Source of the DNA: Aeromonas piscicola
Lineage (GTDB): Bacteria > Pseudomonadota > Gammaproteobacteria > Enterobacterales > Aeromonadaceae
Reading direction: 5' to 3'
Assembly: GCF_000820005.1 (NCBI RefSeq)
Contig: NZ_CDBL01000077.1
Span: 1,084-65,083 of the forward strand
DNA: 64,000 nucleotides
Part shown: piece by piece, positions 1-8,189 of the stretch
How the letters are laid out: each line of letters opens with the position of its first letter
Position numbering within the stretch: the first letter of the stretch is position 1
Position numbers and translations under genes: made by a program
Notes under the pieces: model-generated
Database searches by the model: none
What the model was told of the DNA's origin: nothing
The model's input: the letters and a program-made list of their open reading frames with translations, nothing else

Positions 1-598
1 GCAGCAGGGCGCCGAGCAGCGAGTAGGCCAGCAGGGCCTGGCGGATGCACTGATAGAGGTAGCTGCGGGTCTGGGCCAGGTAGCGCTTGGCCGAGTCGAC
101 CATCACCACGTAATAGGTGGTTGGCCCCTCACCGTGATTGCGCAGAAAACGCAGGCTGTAGATGAAGTAGCTCTCGCCGTTCTTGATGGTGTGGCGCTTG
201 AAGAAGTAGTCCTGATCCAGCCCGCCGAGGTACTTCATCAGATCCTGACAGATGGTGCCCTTGGAGTGGATCACCTCCGGCATGTGCAGGCTGGACCAGC
301 TCAGCTGGCCATCGGCCCGGCAGATCAGGGTATCCAGATTGGGGTCGATGGCATCCGGCGTGATCTTGCCGAGATCGGTCGTGGAGTGGGGTTCCGGCAG
401 CTTGGAAGAGAACAGCTTGGAGAGGTTCTCCTGCATGCGGATGCTGGCCTTCTGGGCCTGCTCCTCGGTGTGGCCCAGATAGAGGATGTAGACGGAGAAG
501 GCCATGATGAGCGCTATGGCCAGCATGGCGCTCAGCATCAGCTTGATATGCAGCGAGCGCCGGATCAGTCGCATGGGCCGCGGCAGGCGAAGGCGCAT
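1..598 (-). CDS. phoQ: PhoQ-like sensor histidine kinase, N-terminal part only
   Basis: The first 199 codons of a membrane sensor kinase are present and the gene runs off the left edge. The protein begins MRLRLPRPMRLIRRS. A first membrane segment lies at about residues 19-42 and is followed by an extracytoplasmic region of about 140 residues. A second hydrophobic stretch (about 185-199) starts exactly at the window edge, so HAMP, dimerisation and ATPase domains are not seen. The start codon overlaps the stop of the response-regulator gene by one base (TGATG), so the two are probably translationally coupled. The PhoQ assignment rests mainly on the PhoP-like partner; another OmpR-family sensor remains possible. 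Confidence 0.72.
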   Translation of the reverse strand, partial: MRLRLPRPMRLIRRSLHIKLMLSAMLAIALIMAFSVYILYLGHTEEQAQKASIRMQENLSKLFSSKLPEPHSTTDLGKITPDAIDPNLDTLICRADGQLSWSSLHMPEVIHSKGTICQDLMKYLGGLDQDYFFKRHTIKNGESYFIYSLRFLRNHGEGPTTYYVVMVDSAKRYLAQTRSYLYQCIRQALLAYSLLGALL

Positions 599-1272
599 CA
601 GTTGCATGAGAGGTTGAAGATGTAACCCTGGCGCCGGATGGTGGAGATGGGTTGGATGGTCCCCTCCGGATCCAGCTTCTTGCGCAGTCGGCTCACCATC
701 ACCTCTATGGTGTTGGGGTCCCCTTCGCCATCGCCGTAGAGCTGGTCCAGCAGTTGCTGCTTGGAGACCACCTGGCGGGCGTTGCGCATCAGGTATTCGA
801 GGATCAGGTATTCGAAGCTGGTCAGCACGGCTGGCTCACCGCTTATGGTCAACTCCTTGCGGGAGAGATCCAGCTCGTAGTCGCCGGCCTTGACCTTGGG
901 CGAGATGAAGCCGGCGCTGCGGCGAACCAGGGCATTGAGCCGTGCCAGCAGCTCGTCCTTCTGGAACGGCTTGACCAGATAGTCGTCCGCCCCGGCCTCC
1001 AGTCCCTCCACCTTGTCCTGCCAGTTGCCACGGGCGGTCAAGACTATGATGGGGAAGGGGATCTGCCGCTCGCGCAGCTGTCTGATGAGTTGCAAACCGT
1101 CCATGTCCGGCAGCCCCAAATCTATGATGGCTACATCTATGGGGTAATCGGCGGCGTAATGCAGGGCCACCTGGGCACTGTCCGTGCTGTGGACCTGATT
1201 CTGGGCCTCGGTCAGCAGGGTGGAGAGGTGGTGATTGAGCAGCTTGTCGTCTTCGACCAACAATATTTTCAT
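598..1272 (-). CDS. phoP: PhoP-like OmpR-family response regulator
   Basis: A 224-residue DNA-binding response regulator. The receiver domain begins MKILLVEDD, with the acidic pair at residues 8-9, the phospho-acceptor Asp in IIDLGLPDMDG at about residue 52 and the conserved Lys in DYLVKPF. A winged-helix OmpR domain follows, with EVMVSRLRKKL and TIRRQGYIF in the recognition-helix and wing region. WQDKVEGLEAGADDY is very close to the PhoP subfamily. An in-frame ATG 15 bases further upstream exists, but the receiver fold starts at 1272. The gene is followed directly by the sensor kinase. In enterobacteria this pair senses Mg2+ and cationic peptides; that role here is inference. Confidence 0.82.
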   Translation of the reverse strand: MKILLVEDDKLLNHHLSTLLTEAQNQVHSTDSAQVALHYAADYPIDVAIIDLGLPDMDGLQLIRQLRERQIPFPIIVLTARGNWQDKVEGLEAGADDYLVKPFQKDELLARLNALVRRSAGFISPKVKAGDYELDLSRKELTISGEPAVLTSFEYLILEYLMRNARQVVSKQQLLDQLYGDGEGDPNTIEVMVSRLRKKLDPEGTIQPISTIRRQGYIFNLSCN

Positions 1273-1716
1273 AAGGTGCGCGATCATGGGGATCCAGGCC
1301 GTCAATTAGAGGGTTTATGCCGGGGAGAGTCAATCCGGATCCTAGCAGGAGTGCCTGTATCGGGACTGAATCAGGGTATTCTTTATTCACTGGTTAATCA
1401 TTAACGGGCGAAGGCCCTGGGTGCTCCTGTGTGATCGGGTTTCATCGTGAGGGATTGGATACGAGAGGGGCGTGGATGGCTCTTTCATCACAATCTCTGC
1501 CAATGGATGGTGCTGCACCTGCCTTTCCAGCCATAGGCGCCTTCCACTCCCCGGCTGGTTATGATATCCATTCGATAACCTGGTCTGGGGCAGGCGGGTC
1601 CATGGGGACGCGCTGCCAGCGGCCAGGGCGCCGCCTGTCGGCGCTACCCGGGGCTTCTTGGCTTCGCCGTGTTCATTCTTCCCAGCAGGTCATGGGTTAT
1701 ACGCAAAAGAGGCTTT
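1273..1716. other. 444-base intergenic region between divergent phoP and GNAT genes
   Basis: No convincing gene is seen. The region must hold the promoters of the phoP operon (leftward) and of the acetyltransferase (rightward). The only clear symmetric element is the 13-base palindrome at 1393-1405, listed separately. Short open frames here have no RBS and no family resemblance. Confidence 0.6.
1393..1405. promoter_or_regulatory. 13-base palindrome, possible operator of the phoP operon
   Basis: GTTAAT-C-ATTAAC is a perfect inverted repeat about 120 bases upstream of phoP. Autoregulation of phoP operons is common, but the known PhoP box is a direct repeat of GTTTA-like hexamers, so this may instead be the site of another regulator. 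Function is inferred from position only. Confidence 0.3.
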
Positions 1717-2184
1717 ATGGAGTTGTTGTTACTGGCGGATGCGCCATCTGCCGCAGGCGTGGTTGCCTCATGGTATTTTGACGAATGGTGCCGCGACAGT
1801 GGTCGCTTTACTCAAGAGCAGGTGCTGGCCAAGGTCATGGCGGCCACCCAGGTTGACCGGGCTCCGCTGATGGTACTGGCCCGCCAGGCCGGTGAATGGG
1901 TGGGGGCTGCGGAGCTCAAGATCCGTGAAATGGCGATATTTCCCGAGTACGAATATTGGTTAGGTGGGGTATATGTCGTTGAAAAAGTGCGCGGGCAGGG
2001 TGTCGCCTCCTTGCTGGTAACAGAGATCCTCAGCCGCGCTCGCAGGGCGGGGATCAGCAAGCTGTACTTGCAAACCGAAAACCTGACCGGTGGCGTTTAT
2101 TGCCGTCATGGTTTCAAGGCCGTTGAGGAGGTCAATGATAAAGGCGTTCATGTTCTGGTGATGGTGGCGGATACCGGCCTCTAG
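1717..2184 (+). CDS. GNAT-family N-acetyltransferase
   Basis: A 155-residue acyltransferase of the GNAT fold. The acetyl-CoA loop is seen as VVEKVRGQGVASLLVTEIL (about residues 88-106), matching the R/Q-x-x-G-x-G/A motif. The C-terminal YCRHGFK segment is the usual GNAT beta-6/7 signature (YxxxGF). The start at 1717 (MELLLLADAP) is chosen because AGAGG lies 5 bases upstream, whereas the longer open frame has no RBS. The acceptor substrate cannot be told. The gene stands alone and ends before a strong bidirectional terminator shared with rimO. Confidence 0.78.
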   Translation: MELLLLADAPSAAGVVASWYFDEWCRDSGRFTQEQVLAKVMAATQVDRAPLMVLARQAGEWVGAAELKIREMAIFPEYEYWLGGVYVVEKVRGQGVASLLVTEILSRARRAGISKLYLQTENLTGGVYCRHGFKAVEEVNDKGVHVLVMVADTGL

Positions 2185-2272
2185 CCCTCGTCAGCAGCGC
2201 TGACCTGGTGACGCCGGGCGCAGCAGCGTGCGCCCCGCTTCAGCGCGCATAACCATTTCGTGCGATCAATAA

Positions 2273-2305
2273 AAAAAGCCAGTCAGGGTCACTGACTGGC
2301 TTTTT
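2273..2305. terminator. Bidirectional rho-independent terminator (GNAT / rimO)
   Basis: The stem AAAAAGCCAGTCAG pairs with CTGACTGGCTTTTT around a 5-base loop. The A-run on the left and T-run on the right let it work for both converging transcripts. Confidence 0.9.
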
Positions 2306-2345
2306 ATTGGCGCCTGCCGGACAGGTGCCATCATGGACTGCGGAC

Positions 2346-3674
2346 TTAGCCTATCAGGCTGGCCCACAGGTCGTATTCGTCCGCTTCATCGATGCGGACC
2401 TTGACCAGATCGCCGGGTTTGAGGCCGGTTTCACCGTTCAGGTAGACCAAGCCGTCGATCTCGGGGGCATCGGCGAAGGAGCGGCCGGTGGCTCCCTCTT
2501 CGTCCACCTCGTCGATCAGCACTGTCATCTCTTTGCCGACCCGGAGAGCCAGCTTGCGGATGGAGACCTGCTGCTGCAGCTCCATGAAGCGCTGGAAGCG
2601 CTCTTCTTGAACGTCTTCCGCTACCGGATCCGGCAGCTCGTTGGCCTTGGCGCCTTCGACCGGGCTGTATTTGAAGCAGCCGACCCTGTCCAGCTCCGCC
2701 TTGTCGATGAAGTCCAGCAGCATCTGGAACTCTTCTTCGGTCTCGCCAGGGAAGCCGACGATGAAGGTGGAGCGCAGGGTGATTTCGGGGCAGATCTCGC
2801 GCCACTTCTGGATCCGCTCCAGGGTGCGCTCGACGGTGCCGGGACGCTTCATCAGCTTCAGGATGCGCGGGCTGGCGTGTTGCAACGGGATGTCGAGGTA
2901 GGGCAGCACCTTGCCATCGCGCATCAGCGGTATGATGTCATCCACGTGCGGGTAGGGGTAGACATAGTGCAGGCGTACCCAGATGTCGAGCTTGGCCAGC
3001 TCTTCGCACAGGGCGACCATGCTGGTCTTGACCGGCATGCCGTCGTAGAAACCGGTACGGTGCTTCACATCGACGCCATAGGCGGAGGTGTCCTGGGAGA
3101 TCACCAGTATCTCTTTGACGCCGGCTTCTTTCAGGCGCTTGGCTTCGGCCAGCACTTCACCGATGGGGCGGCTCACCAGATCTCCGCGCATGGAGGGGAT
3201 GATGCAGAAGGTGCAGCGGTGGTTGCAGCCTTCGGAGATCTTCAGATAGGCGTAGTGGCGCGGGGTCAGCTTGACGCCGTGGGCCGGCACCAGGCTGGTG
3301 AAGGGGTTGTGGGTCGGCTTTGCCACGTATTTGTGAACGTGGCCCAGCACCTCTTCGTAGGCGTGGGGGCCGGTGATCTCGAGCACCTTGGGGTGGATCT
3401 CGCGGATCTGGTTCTCTTTGGCGCCAAGGCAGCCGGTGACGATCACCTTGCCGTTTTCGGCCAGGGCTTCGCCGATCGCTTCCAGCGACTCTTGCACCGC
3501 GCTGTCGATAAAGCCGCAGGTGTTGACCACCACCAGCTCCGCATCGTCATAGCTGGGCACCACATCGTACCCTTCGGTACGCAGCTGGGTCAGGATGCGC
3601 TCGGAATCGACCAGGTTTTTGGGGCAACCCAAGGAGACGAATCCTACTTTGGGGGCCTGTTTTGTGTTGGACAT
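2346..3674 (-). CDS. rimO: Ribosomal protein S12 methylthiotransferase RimO
   Basis: A 442-residue radical-SAM enzyme that adds a methylthio group to the conserved Asp of ribosomal protein uS12. The N-terminal UPF0004 domain carries the auxiliary-cluster cysteines in SLGCPKN (C17), VNTCGF (C53) and VTGCLG. The radical-SAM motif CNHRCTFC lies at about residue 148, with the following MRGDLVSRP typical of RimO. A TRAM domain closes the protein. The length matches the E. coli enzyme (about 441). The start [16 protein letters not shown] places the fold correctly. It is monocistronic and convergent with the GNAT gene. Confidence 0.96.
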   Translation of the reverse strand: MSNTKQAPKVGFVSLGCPKNLVDSERILTQLRTEGYDVVPSYDDAELVVVNTCGFIDSAVQESLEAIGEALAENGKVIVTGCLGAKENQIREIHPKVLEITGPHAYEEVLGHVHKYVAKPTHNPFTSLVPAHGVKLTPRHYAYLKISEGCNHRCTFCIIPSMRGDLVSRPIGEVLAEAKRLKEAGVKEILVISQDTSAYGVDVKHRTGFYDGMPVKTSMVALCEELAKLDIWVRLHYVYPYPHVDDIIPLMRDGKVLPYLDIPLQHASPRILKLMKRPGTVERTLERIQKWREICPEITLRSTFIVGFPGETEEEFQMLLDFIDKAELDRVGCFKYSPVEGAKANELPDPVAEDVQEERFQRFMELQQQVSIRKLALRVGKEMTVLIDEVDEEGATGRSFADAPEIDGLVYLNGETGLKPGDLVKVRIDEADEYDLWASLIG

Positions 3675-3954
3675 CGCTCAATCACTCTTAGGTGGCTCTC
3701 TTATAAGGGCGCGGATTTTACCGGAATGGCTAACCAAAAACTATACAGCCAGCATGGCAGAACCGAACAATATCTCTGGTGGGGCAAGATTGTCCCGGGG
3801 TGACCCCAGTCACATCGCCCCTTTGGGGGTATCTCCACGGGGCAGGGCGAACCGTCGACCCGCTCACATCTTGTTGAGCTTTCAGTTAACGAGATGGGAG
3901 GCGGCAGATAGGCGTCACTATACTCCCTGCAGGCACACCAGCAGGGAGAAGGGG

Positions 3955-5073
3955 ATGGATAGCTCATTTGGCGAGAAAATGCAGAATGTGCACGCCACGC
4001 TCAGGCAGCGCTTTGACAAGTTGAGCCGGGTGGCCATCGCTATCTATGACCAGCACACGGATCGGCTCAAGACCTTTGCCCACAGCACGGAGGGGCGCTC
4101 CCCCCTGGTGCAGTACGAGGTCAAGCTGAGCGAGGTGCCCTCCCTGCGCTATCTGGCCGAGCATCAGCAACCCAGGGTGCTCGACAGCCTGGACGCCCTG
4201 TTGGGGTCGAGCTCGGAGCACAGTCGCAAACTGCTGGAAGCGGGATATGCCTCCAGCTATACCGAGCCGCTGCTGTTCAACAGCAGGCTGTTTGGCTTTC
4301 TGTTTTGCGATGCGATGGAGCCGGGTTACTTCAACGAGCCTATTCGCAGCGAATTGTCAGCCTATGCCCAGGTGCTGTCGGCCATCATAGCGGTGGAATT
4401 TTTCTCCATTCAGACCCTTGGCGGGGCCCTCACCACGGCGCGGGAGTTCAGCCGCTATCGGGATGAGGAGACCGCCAACCATTTGCACCGGATGTCGGCT
4501 TACTCCCGCTTGATCGCCCGCTCCGTGGCAGCGCACCATTCGCTCAGCGACGAGGAGGTGGAGTTCATATACCTCTTCTCCGAGCTGCACGACATCGGCA
4601 AGATCGCGGTGCCGGACGCCATCTTGCTCAAACCGGGCAAGTTGACGCCGGAAGAGTTCGAGATCATGAAGATCCACCCCGGCAAGGGGCGGGAGATGAT
4701 TGCCCTGATGATCAGTGAATTTGGCCTCGACGGCATTCACCATACCGACATGCTGACCCATATCATCGCCTTCCATCATGAGCGTTTTGACGGCACCGGT
4801 TACCCGCAGGGGCTGGCGGGGGAGGCTATTCCGCTGGCGGCGCGCATCGTTGCGGTGGCAGATGTGTTTGATGCCCTCACCAGCGAGCGCCCCTACAAGC
4901 AGGCCTGGCCGTTCGAGACGGCGTTCGCCTATCTGGAGGAGCATGCCGGTAGCCAGTTTGATCCCGTCTGCGTGGAGGCCGCGCTTCGCAACAAGGAGGC
5001 ATTTCGCGCCATCCATCAGCAGTATCAGGAGCCAGCCAGCTCATCGGGTGTCAGCGCCGTAGGGCCGAGTTGA
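3955..5073 (+). CDS. GAF / HD-GYP domain protein, probable c-di-GMP phosphodiesterase
   Basis: A 372-residue cytoplasmic protein. The N-terminal 150 residues resemble a GAF sensor domain. The C-terminal half has the HD-GYP signature: HDIGK (about residue 213), the HP and HH metal-ligand positions, and HHERFDGTGYPQGL, which holds the GYP motif, followed by VADVFDALTSERPYK. Intact metal ligands and GYP suggest active hydrolysis of cyclic di-GMP. The start at 3955 has GGGAGAAGGGG just upstream; a longer in-frame extension overlaps the rimO promoter region and lacks an RBS. It stands alone, ahead of a strong hairpin. A link to the motility genes is plausible but inferred. Confidence 0.88.
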   Translation: MDSSFGEKMQNVHATLRQRFDKLSRVAIAIYDQHTDRLKTFAHSTEGRSPLVQYEVKLSEVPSLRYLAEHQQPRVLDSLDALLGSSSEHSRKLLEAGYASSYTEPLLFNSRLFGFLFCDAMEPGYFNEPIRSELSAYAQVLSAIIAVEFFSIQTLGGALTTAREFSRYRDEETANHLHRMSAYSRLIARSVAAHHSLSDEEVEFIYLFSELHDIGKIAVPDAILLKPGKLTPEEFEIMKIHPGKGREMIALMISEFGLDGIHHTDMLTHIIAFHHERFDGTGYPQGLAGEAIPLAARIVAVADVFDALTSERPYKQAWPFETAFAYLEEHAGSQFDPVCVEAALRNKEAFRAIHQQYQEPASSSGVSAVGPS

Positions 5074-5125
5074 CTGGCATTGGTGAGTGTGTAGGGGCGA
5101 AGACAGTGCGAAGGGTGAGGGGAGG

Positions 5126-5171
5126 GAGAAACAGAGAGGGGGCACCAGCAGGTGCCCCCTCTCTGTTTCTC
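5126..5171. terminator. 21-bp perfect hairpin, terminator of the HD-GYP gene
   Basis: The arms at 5126-5146 and 5151-5171 pair perfectly around an AGCA loop. There is no long T-tract, but pyrimidine-rich CTCTCTGTTTCTC follows the GC core. It lies between convergent genes and may serve both. Confidence 0.75.
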
Positions 5172-5214
5172 GGGTCCGGGTATCAGGCATTGCGCCAATC
5201 GCTACCGTGCCCGC

Positions 5215-5400
5215 TTATGGCTTGGGCGGCGGCTCGCTGATTTGGTAGAGGTGATCGGCACAGGCGCTGGAGCAGCCGCAAGGGCGCACCTCTCTATCTT
5301 CCCGCTTCTGGGCAAGCCGGTATTGGCGCCACCAGACGATGGTGCCCATGGCAAGGATCAGCACGAACGAGGCGAGCAGACTCAACAACCAGATGGACAT
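5215..5400 (-). CDS. Small single-pass membrane protein with a Cys cluster
   Basis: A 61-residue protein with one membrane helix (about residues 4-24, MSIWLLSLLASFVLILAMG), a basic juxtamembrane stretch and a CGCSSAC cluster (C41, C43, C47) on the likely cytoplasmic side. It is the third gene of a unit with the NifX-domain gene (27-base gap) and the DUF134 regulator. No family could be named with confidence; the size and Cys pattern resemble FeoB-associated Cys-rich small membrane proteins. A role in metal or Fe-S handling is inferred from the cysteines and neighbours. Confidence 0.6.
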   Translation of the reverse strand: MSIWLLSLLASFVLILAMGTIVWWRQYRLAQKREDREVRPCGCSSACADHLYQISEPPPKP

Positions 5401-5427
5401 GATCTCTTCTCCTTGCCGGTGATGGCA

Positions 5428-6015
5428 TTAGTGGTGATGGCAGCAACCGCCTTGTTGATCGGCCTCCTTACTGCCGTGGCAACAAGTATGGCCTTCCCGT
5501 GGGGTATCTGCCTGATTGTCACCACTAACGCAACAATGACCTAATTCACTGTCGCATTCACCGTGACAATGGGCAGGGCTCTGGCTGTGTCCCACGCCGG
5601 TGGGGTGGATGGCGCGGATCGCCGACTTACTCTGATGACGGCGAGACGGGCGGCCCTGACGGGCATCTGTGAGCAGCTGTAGATTGGCGGGAGCCAGCAG
5701 CGCGGGCAGCGGCAGGCGGGCAGAGCGGCACTGCAGCACCCGGATATTGGCCGCTAGCAGGCGTCCCAGCATCCGCTCACCGATATTGCGCACCACCACC
5801 TGACCCACCTGATGATGGGCGAGAGCGTCGAGCAGCTCCTGCTTGCCGTGGCAGCCTTCGGCAGCGGCCGGGTTGGCCAGTGTCGCGATGACGTTTCCCT
5901 CAGGGCTCAGGATCTGCAACTGCTCGGCACGGGTAAAGTGCCCGGCCAGCAGCCCCTGACTCAGCATCAGGGCGCTGTTGCAGGGGGTGGTGGCTATGGT
6001 TGTGACAGAATTCAT
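5428..6015 (-). CDS. NifX/NifB-domain (dinitrogenase Fe-Mo cofactor-like) protein with Cys/His-rich tail
   Basis: A 195-residue protein. Residues about 5-115 look like the NifX/NifB C-terminal fold (COG1433 type), with HHQVGQVVVRNIGERMLGRLL as the core. Residues 143-195 form a tail with nine His and eight Cys, including CHGEC, HCC, HTCCH and a final GGCCHHH, a likely metal-binding appendage. The start at 6015 is preceded by GGAGAAGA and overlaps the DUF134 stop as ATGA. Proteins of this family bind Fe-S or Fe-Mo precursors in nitrogen fixers, but no nif genes occur here, so the function is unknown. Alternative readings place it in general metal trafficking. Confidence 0.75.
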   Translation of the reverse strand: MNSVTTIATTPCNSALMLSQGLLAGHFTRAEQLQILSPEGNVIATLANPAAAEGCHGKQELLDALAHHQVGQVVVRNIGERMLGRLLAANIRVLQCRSARLPLPALLAPANLQLLTDARQGRPSRRHQSKSAIRAIHPTGVGHSQSPAHCHGECDSELGHCCVSGDNQADTPREGHTCCHGSKEADQQGGCCHHH

Positions 6016-6326
6016 GTCGGATCTTCTCCACTGGCTTGATGGTCGGGCTCGGCGGGTTGCATCATCAATGCCTTGCCCAGACTCAGACACTCCACCACCT
6101 TGTAGCGCGCTTTTTTCAGGATATTGGCCAGGGTCTGACGGGAGACGCCCATCACCAGGGCGGCCTGCTGTTGCTGCATGCCTTCCAGATCCACCAGCCG
6201 CAGCGCCTCGAACTCGTCAGGGGCCAGAGTGATCTGTTCCAGCTGGTGCATGGGGCGGCCATTGGGCTTGAAACAGCTGTTGGCAGGGCGGCCACAGATC
6301 TGGCGGGCAATCTTGGGTCTCGGCAT
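6012..6326 (-). CDS. DUF134 family helix-turn-helix protein
   Basis: A 104-residue protein starting MPRPKIARQICGRP, the classic opening of DUF134 (COG1342) proteins. ITLAPDEFEALRLVDLEG leads into a helix-turn-helix (QQQAALVMGVSRQTLANIL). This family is regularly found next to NifX/NifB-domain proteins, as here, and is presumed to be a DNA-binding regulator. The start at 6326 is fixed by GGAGC 5 bases upstream. Two copies of a palindromic 12-mer lie just upstream (6340-6380), suggesting self-regulation. The stop overlaps the next start by four bases. Confidence 0.88.
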   Translation of the reverse strand: MPRPKIARQICGRPANSCFKPNGRPMHQLEQITLAPDEFEALRLVDLEGMQQQQAALVMGVSRQTLANILKKARYKVVECLSLGKALMMQPAEPDHQASGEDPT

Positions 6327-6339
6327 GGTAGCTCCTGAC

Positions 6340-6380
6340 TGGCATATGTCACATATCTCCATAGTAGTTGGCATATGCCA
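6340..6380. promoter_or_regulatory. Paired TGGCATATG(C/T)CA palindromes, candidate DUF134 operator
   Basis: TGGCATATGTCA at 6340-6351 and the perfect palindrome TGGCATATGCCA at 6369-6380 differ by one base and are 29 bases apart. They sit immediately upstream of the DUF134 start. The spacing and symmetry fit binding of two dimers. The assignment to DUF134 is inference. Confidence 0.55.
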
Positions 6381-6527
6381 GTTAATGGAAGATGTGACTC
6401 GGGTACATGATCGGCTGATCCGCACGCGCAGCATGAGCGGTGGCAGCGTATCGCCTTGATGTGATGTGGCGCCGTGACGCCTGTAGGCAAGGTGGCTCAG
6501 TCGTCGGGTGTTGCTCGCAACTTGATC

Positions 6528-6555
6528 ATTTCAATAGTTCTCGTATAGTTGAAAT
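6528..6555. promoter_or_regulatory. ArsR-type operator upstream of arsR
   Basis: ATTTCAA (6528-6534) and TTGAAAT (6549-6555) form an inverted repeat with a 14-base spacer, about 30 bases before the arsR start. The layout is that of autoregulated ArsR/SmtB operators. It overlaps an alternative upstream ATG at 6557, which supports the start at 6584. Confidence 0.6.
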
Positions 6556-6583
6556 TATGAGTCTGAGAGCAAGGGTGAACAGT

Positions 6584-6952
6584 ATGAACAAAGAGACGGC
6601 CACCAAGGTGTTTGAATCGCTCGCCTCCGGCATTCGACTGGATGTGTGGCGGCTGCTGGTGAAAGCGGGGCTGGATGGGCGGGTCGCCGGCGAACTGGCC
6701 AGCGAGCTCGATGTCGCTCCCAATACCCTGTCGTTTCACCTCAAGGCCATGCTCAATGCCGGCCTGCTGTCGGTGGCGCAAGAGGGGCGTTTTCTGCGCT
6801 ACTGCGCCAACATTCCCCTGATGCTTGACTTGATCGGTTATCTCACCGAGGAGTGTTGCGCCGGCCACCCCGAGGCGTGCGGCATGATGCGCGCCGAGTC
6901 AGTTTGCTCCCCCCATGTTCTGCCTGCGCAGCCCTGCTGCAACAAGGAGTAA
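6584..6952 (+). CDS. arsR: ArsR-family arsenic-responsive repressor
   Basis: A 122-residue winged-helix repressor. The HTH is seen as LASELDVAPNTLSFHLKAMLNAGLL. The usual ELCVCDL metal box of R773-type ArsR is missing. Instead C91, C92 and C99 (EECCAGHPEAC) form a C-terminal thiol site, as known for the Acidithiobacillus type of ArsR. More cysteines follow (C108, C118, C119). The start at 6584 has AAGGGTGA at good spacing; an ATG at 6557 is possible but lies in the operator. First gene of the ars operon; expected to release DNA on As(III) binding. Confidence 0.88.
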   Translation: MNKETATKVFESLASGIRLDVWRLLVKAGLDGRVAGELASELDVAPNTLSFHLKAMLNAGLLSVAQEGRFLRYCANIPLMLDLIGYLTEECCAGHPEACGMMRAESVCSPHVLPAQPCCNKE

Positions 6953-6956
6953 TTCC

Positions 6957-7325
6957 ATGTCAGCCATTCAGATTTTTGAGCCCGCCCTCTGTTGCTCCAG
7001 CGGAGTCTGCGGTACCCAGGTCGAGCAGGCGCTGGTCACCTTTGCCGCCGACCTTGCCTGGGCCAAGGAGCAGGGGGTTGCCATCGCGCGTTTCAATCTG
7101 GCCCAGCAACCGATGCAGTTTGCCGAGACGCCGGCCATCAGCGCCTTTCTGAGCCATGCGGGGGAGGAGGGGCTGCCGCTGGTGCTGGTGGAAGGGCAGG
7201 TGGTGTTGACCGGCCGTTATCCGAGTCGCAGCGAGTTGGCCCGTTATGCGGGTCTGCCCGCACCGCAAGCGGCCATCAAGGGGATCGTCAAGGGTGATTG
7301 CTGCTCCGGCAGCGGTTGCTGCTGA
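6957..7325 (+). CDS. arsD: Arsenite metallochaperone ArsD
   Basis: A 122-residue protein with all family thiol sites: C12-C13 and C18 near the N-terminus (LCCSSGVCG) and the C115-C116/C121-C122 pairs at the end (CCSGSGCC). ArsD hands As(III) to the ArsA ATPase and also represses weakly. The start at 6957 follows AAGGAG and lies four bases after the arsR stop. Since the adjacent arsA is broken, ArsD here has no intact local partner. Confidence 0.92.
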   Translation: MSAIQIFEPALCCSSGVCGTQVEQALVTFAADLAWAKEQGVAIARFNLAQQPMQFAETPAISAFLSHAGEEGLPLVLVEGQVVLTGRYPSRSELARYAGLPAPQAAIKGIVKGDCCSGSGCC

Positions 7326-7385
7326 TCCCCTGAGTCAACCCAGATCCCCCAGCCGGACTCGCCACGCTGTCGACAGGAGTTCGTC

Positions 7386-8081
7386 ATGTTTCAGTTTCTG
7401 AACGATCCGCCCCCCTTTCTCTTTTTCACCGGCAAGGGCGGGGTGGGCAAGACCTCGCTGGCCTGCGCCAGTGCGGTGGCTCTGTGTGATGCCGGCAAGC
7501 GGGTGCTGCTGGTGAGCACGGATCCCGCCTCCAACGTGGGGCAGGTGTTTGCTACCACCATTGGCAATCGCGTCACCGCCATCGCGGCTGTGCCGGGCTT
7601 GTCGGCGCTAGAGATAGATCCCCCCGCGGCGGCCAAAGCCTATCGGGAGCGGATCGTCGGGCCGGTGCGCGGCAAGTTGCCCGAGAGCGTGGTGCGCAGC
7701 ATAGAGGAGCAGCTCTCCGGCGCCTGCACCACCTAGATTGCCGCCTTTGACGAGTTCACCACCCCCATGATGCAGTTGCAGGACCCCAAACAGACCAAGG
7801 TGCTGATTGTGACGCTGCCCGAGCCGACCCCAGTGCAGGAGGCGGCCAATCTGCAGGCCGATCTGCGTCGCGCCGGTATCGAGCCCTGGGGCTGGCTCAT
7901 CAACCACAGTTTGCAGCAAACCGCAGTCAGCTCACCCTTGCTGCAACTGCGGGCCGAGCGCCAGTTGCCCCATATCGAAGCGGTCGAGCAGCAACACGCC
8001 AGCCGCTTCGCCGTGGTGCCGCTGCTCGCCGAGGAGCCGGTGGGGCCCGATGCCCTGCGCCGCCTCTGCCAGCACCATTGA
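7386..8081 (+). pseudogene. arsA: Decayed arsA (arsenite-pump ATPase): internal deletion plus amber codon
   Basis: The 5' part encodes the ArsA N-terminus with FFTGKGGVGKTSLACA and STDPASNVGQVF up to SGACTT. A TAG then stands where ArsA proteins have Glu in CTTEIAAFDEFT. The same frame continues IAAFDEFTTPMMQLQDPK and runs to the true ArsA C-terminus. About 340 residues between FDEFT of the first half and TTPMM of the second half are absent, including the second P-loop and both DTAPTGH switch motifs. The deletion kept the frame; the stop came in addition. The 116-residue product would be non-functional. The downstream efflux gene is ACR3-type, which does not need ArsA. Confidence 0.92.
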
Positions 8082-8189
8082 ATCGCCGCCCCGATCTGCT
8101 GCCGGGGCGGCTTGAATATGCCGTTATTGTTATAAATCCTTGTTTTGAACCAATAGAAGATGCGGGATTGCGCCGCATCGGGAGCTGTG

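Noticed and set aside
1306-1716. Small RNA in the phoP upstream region
   Set aside because: No terminator-like hairpin with T-run and no promoter pair could be placed; only a short palindrome is clear.
2307-3803. 498-codon plus-strand open frame over rimO
   Set aside because: Mirror frame of RimO, which has all its cysteine motifs on the other strand.
7767-8081. Separate 104-residue gene starting MMQLQDPKQTK
   Set aside because: It is the C-terminal remnant of arsA in the same frame, with no RBS of its own.
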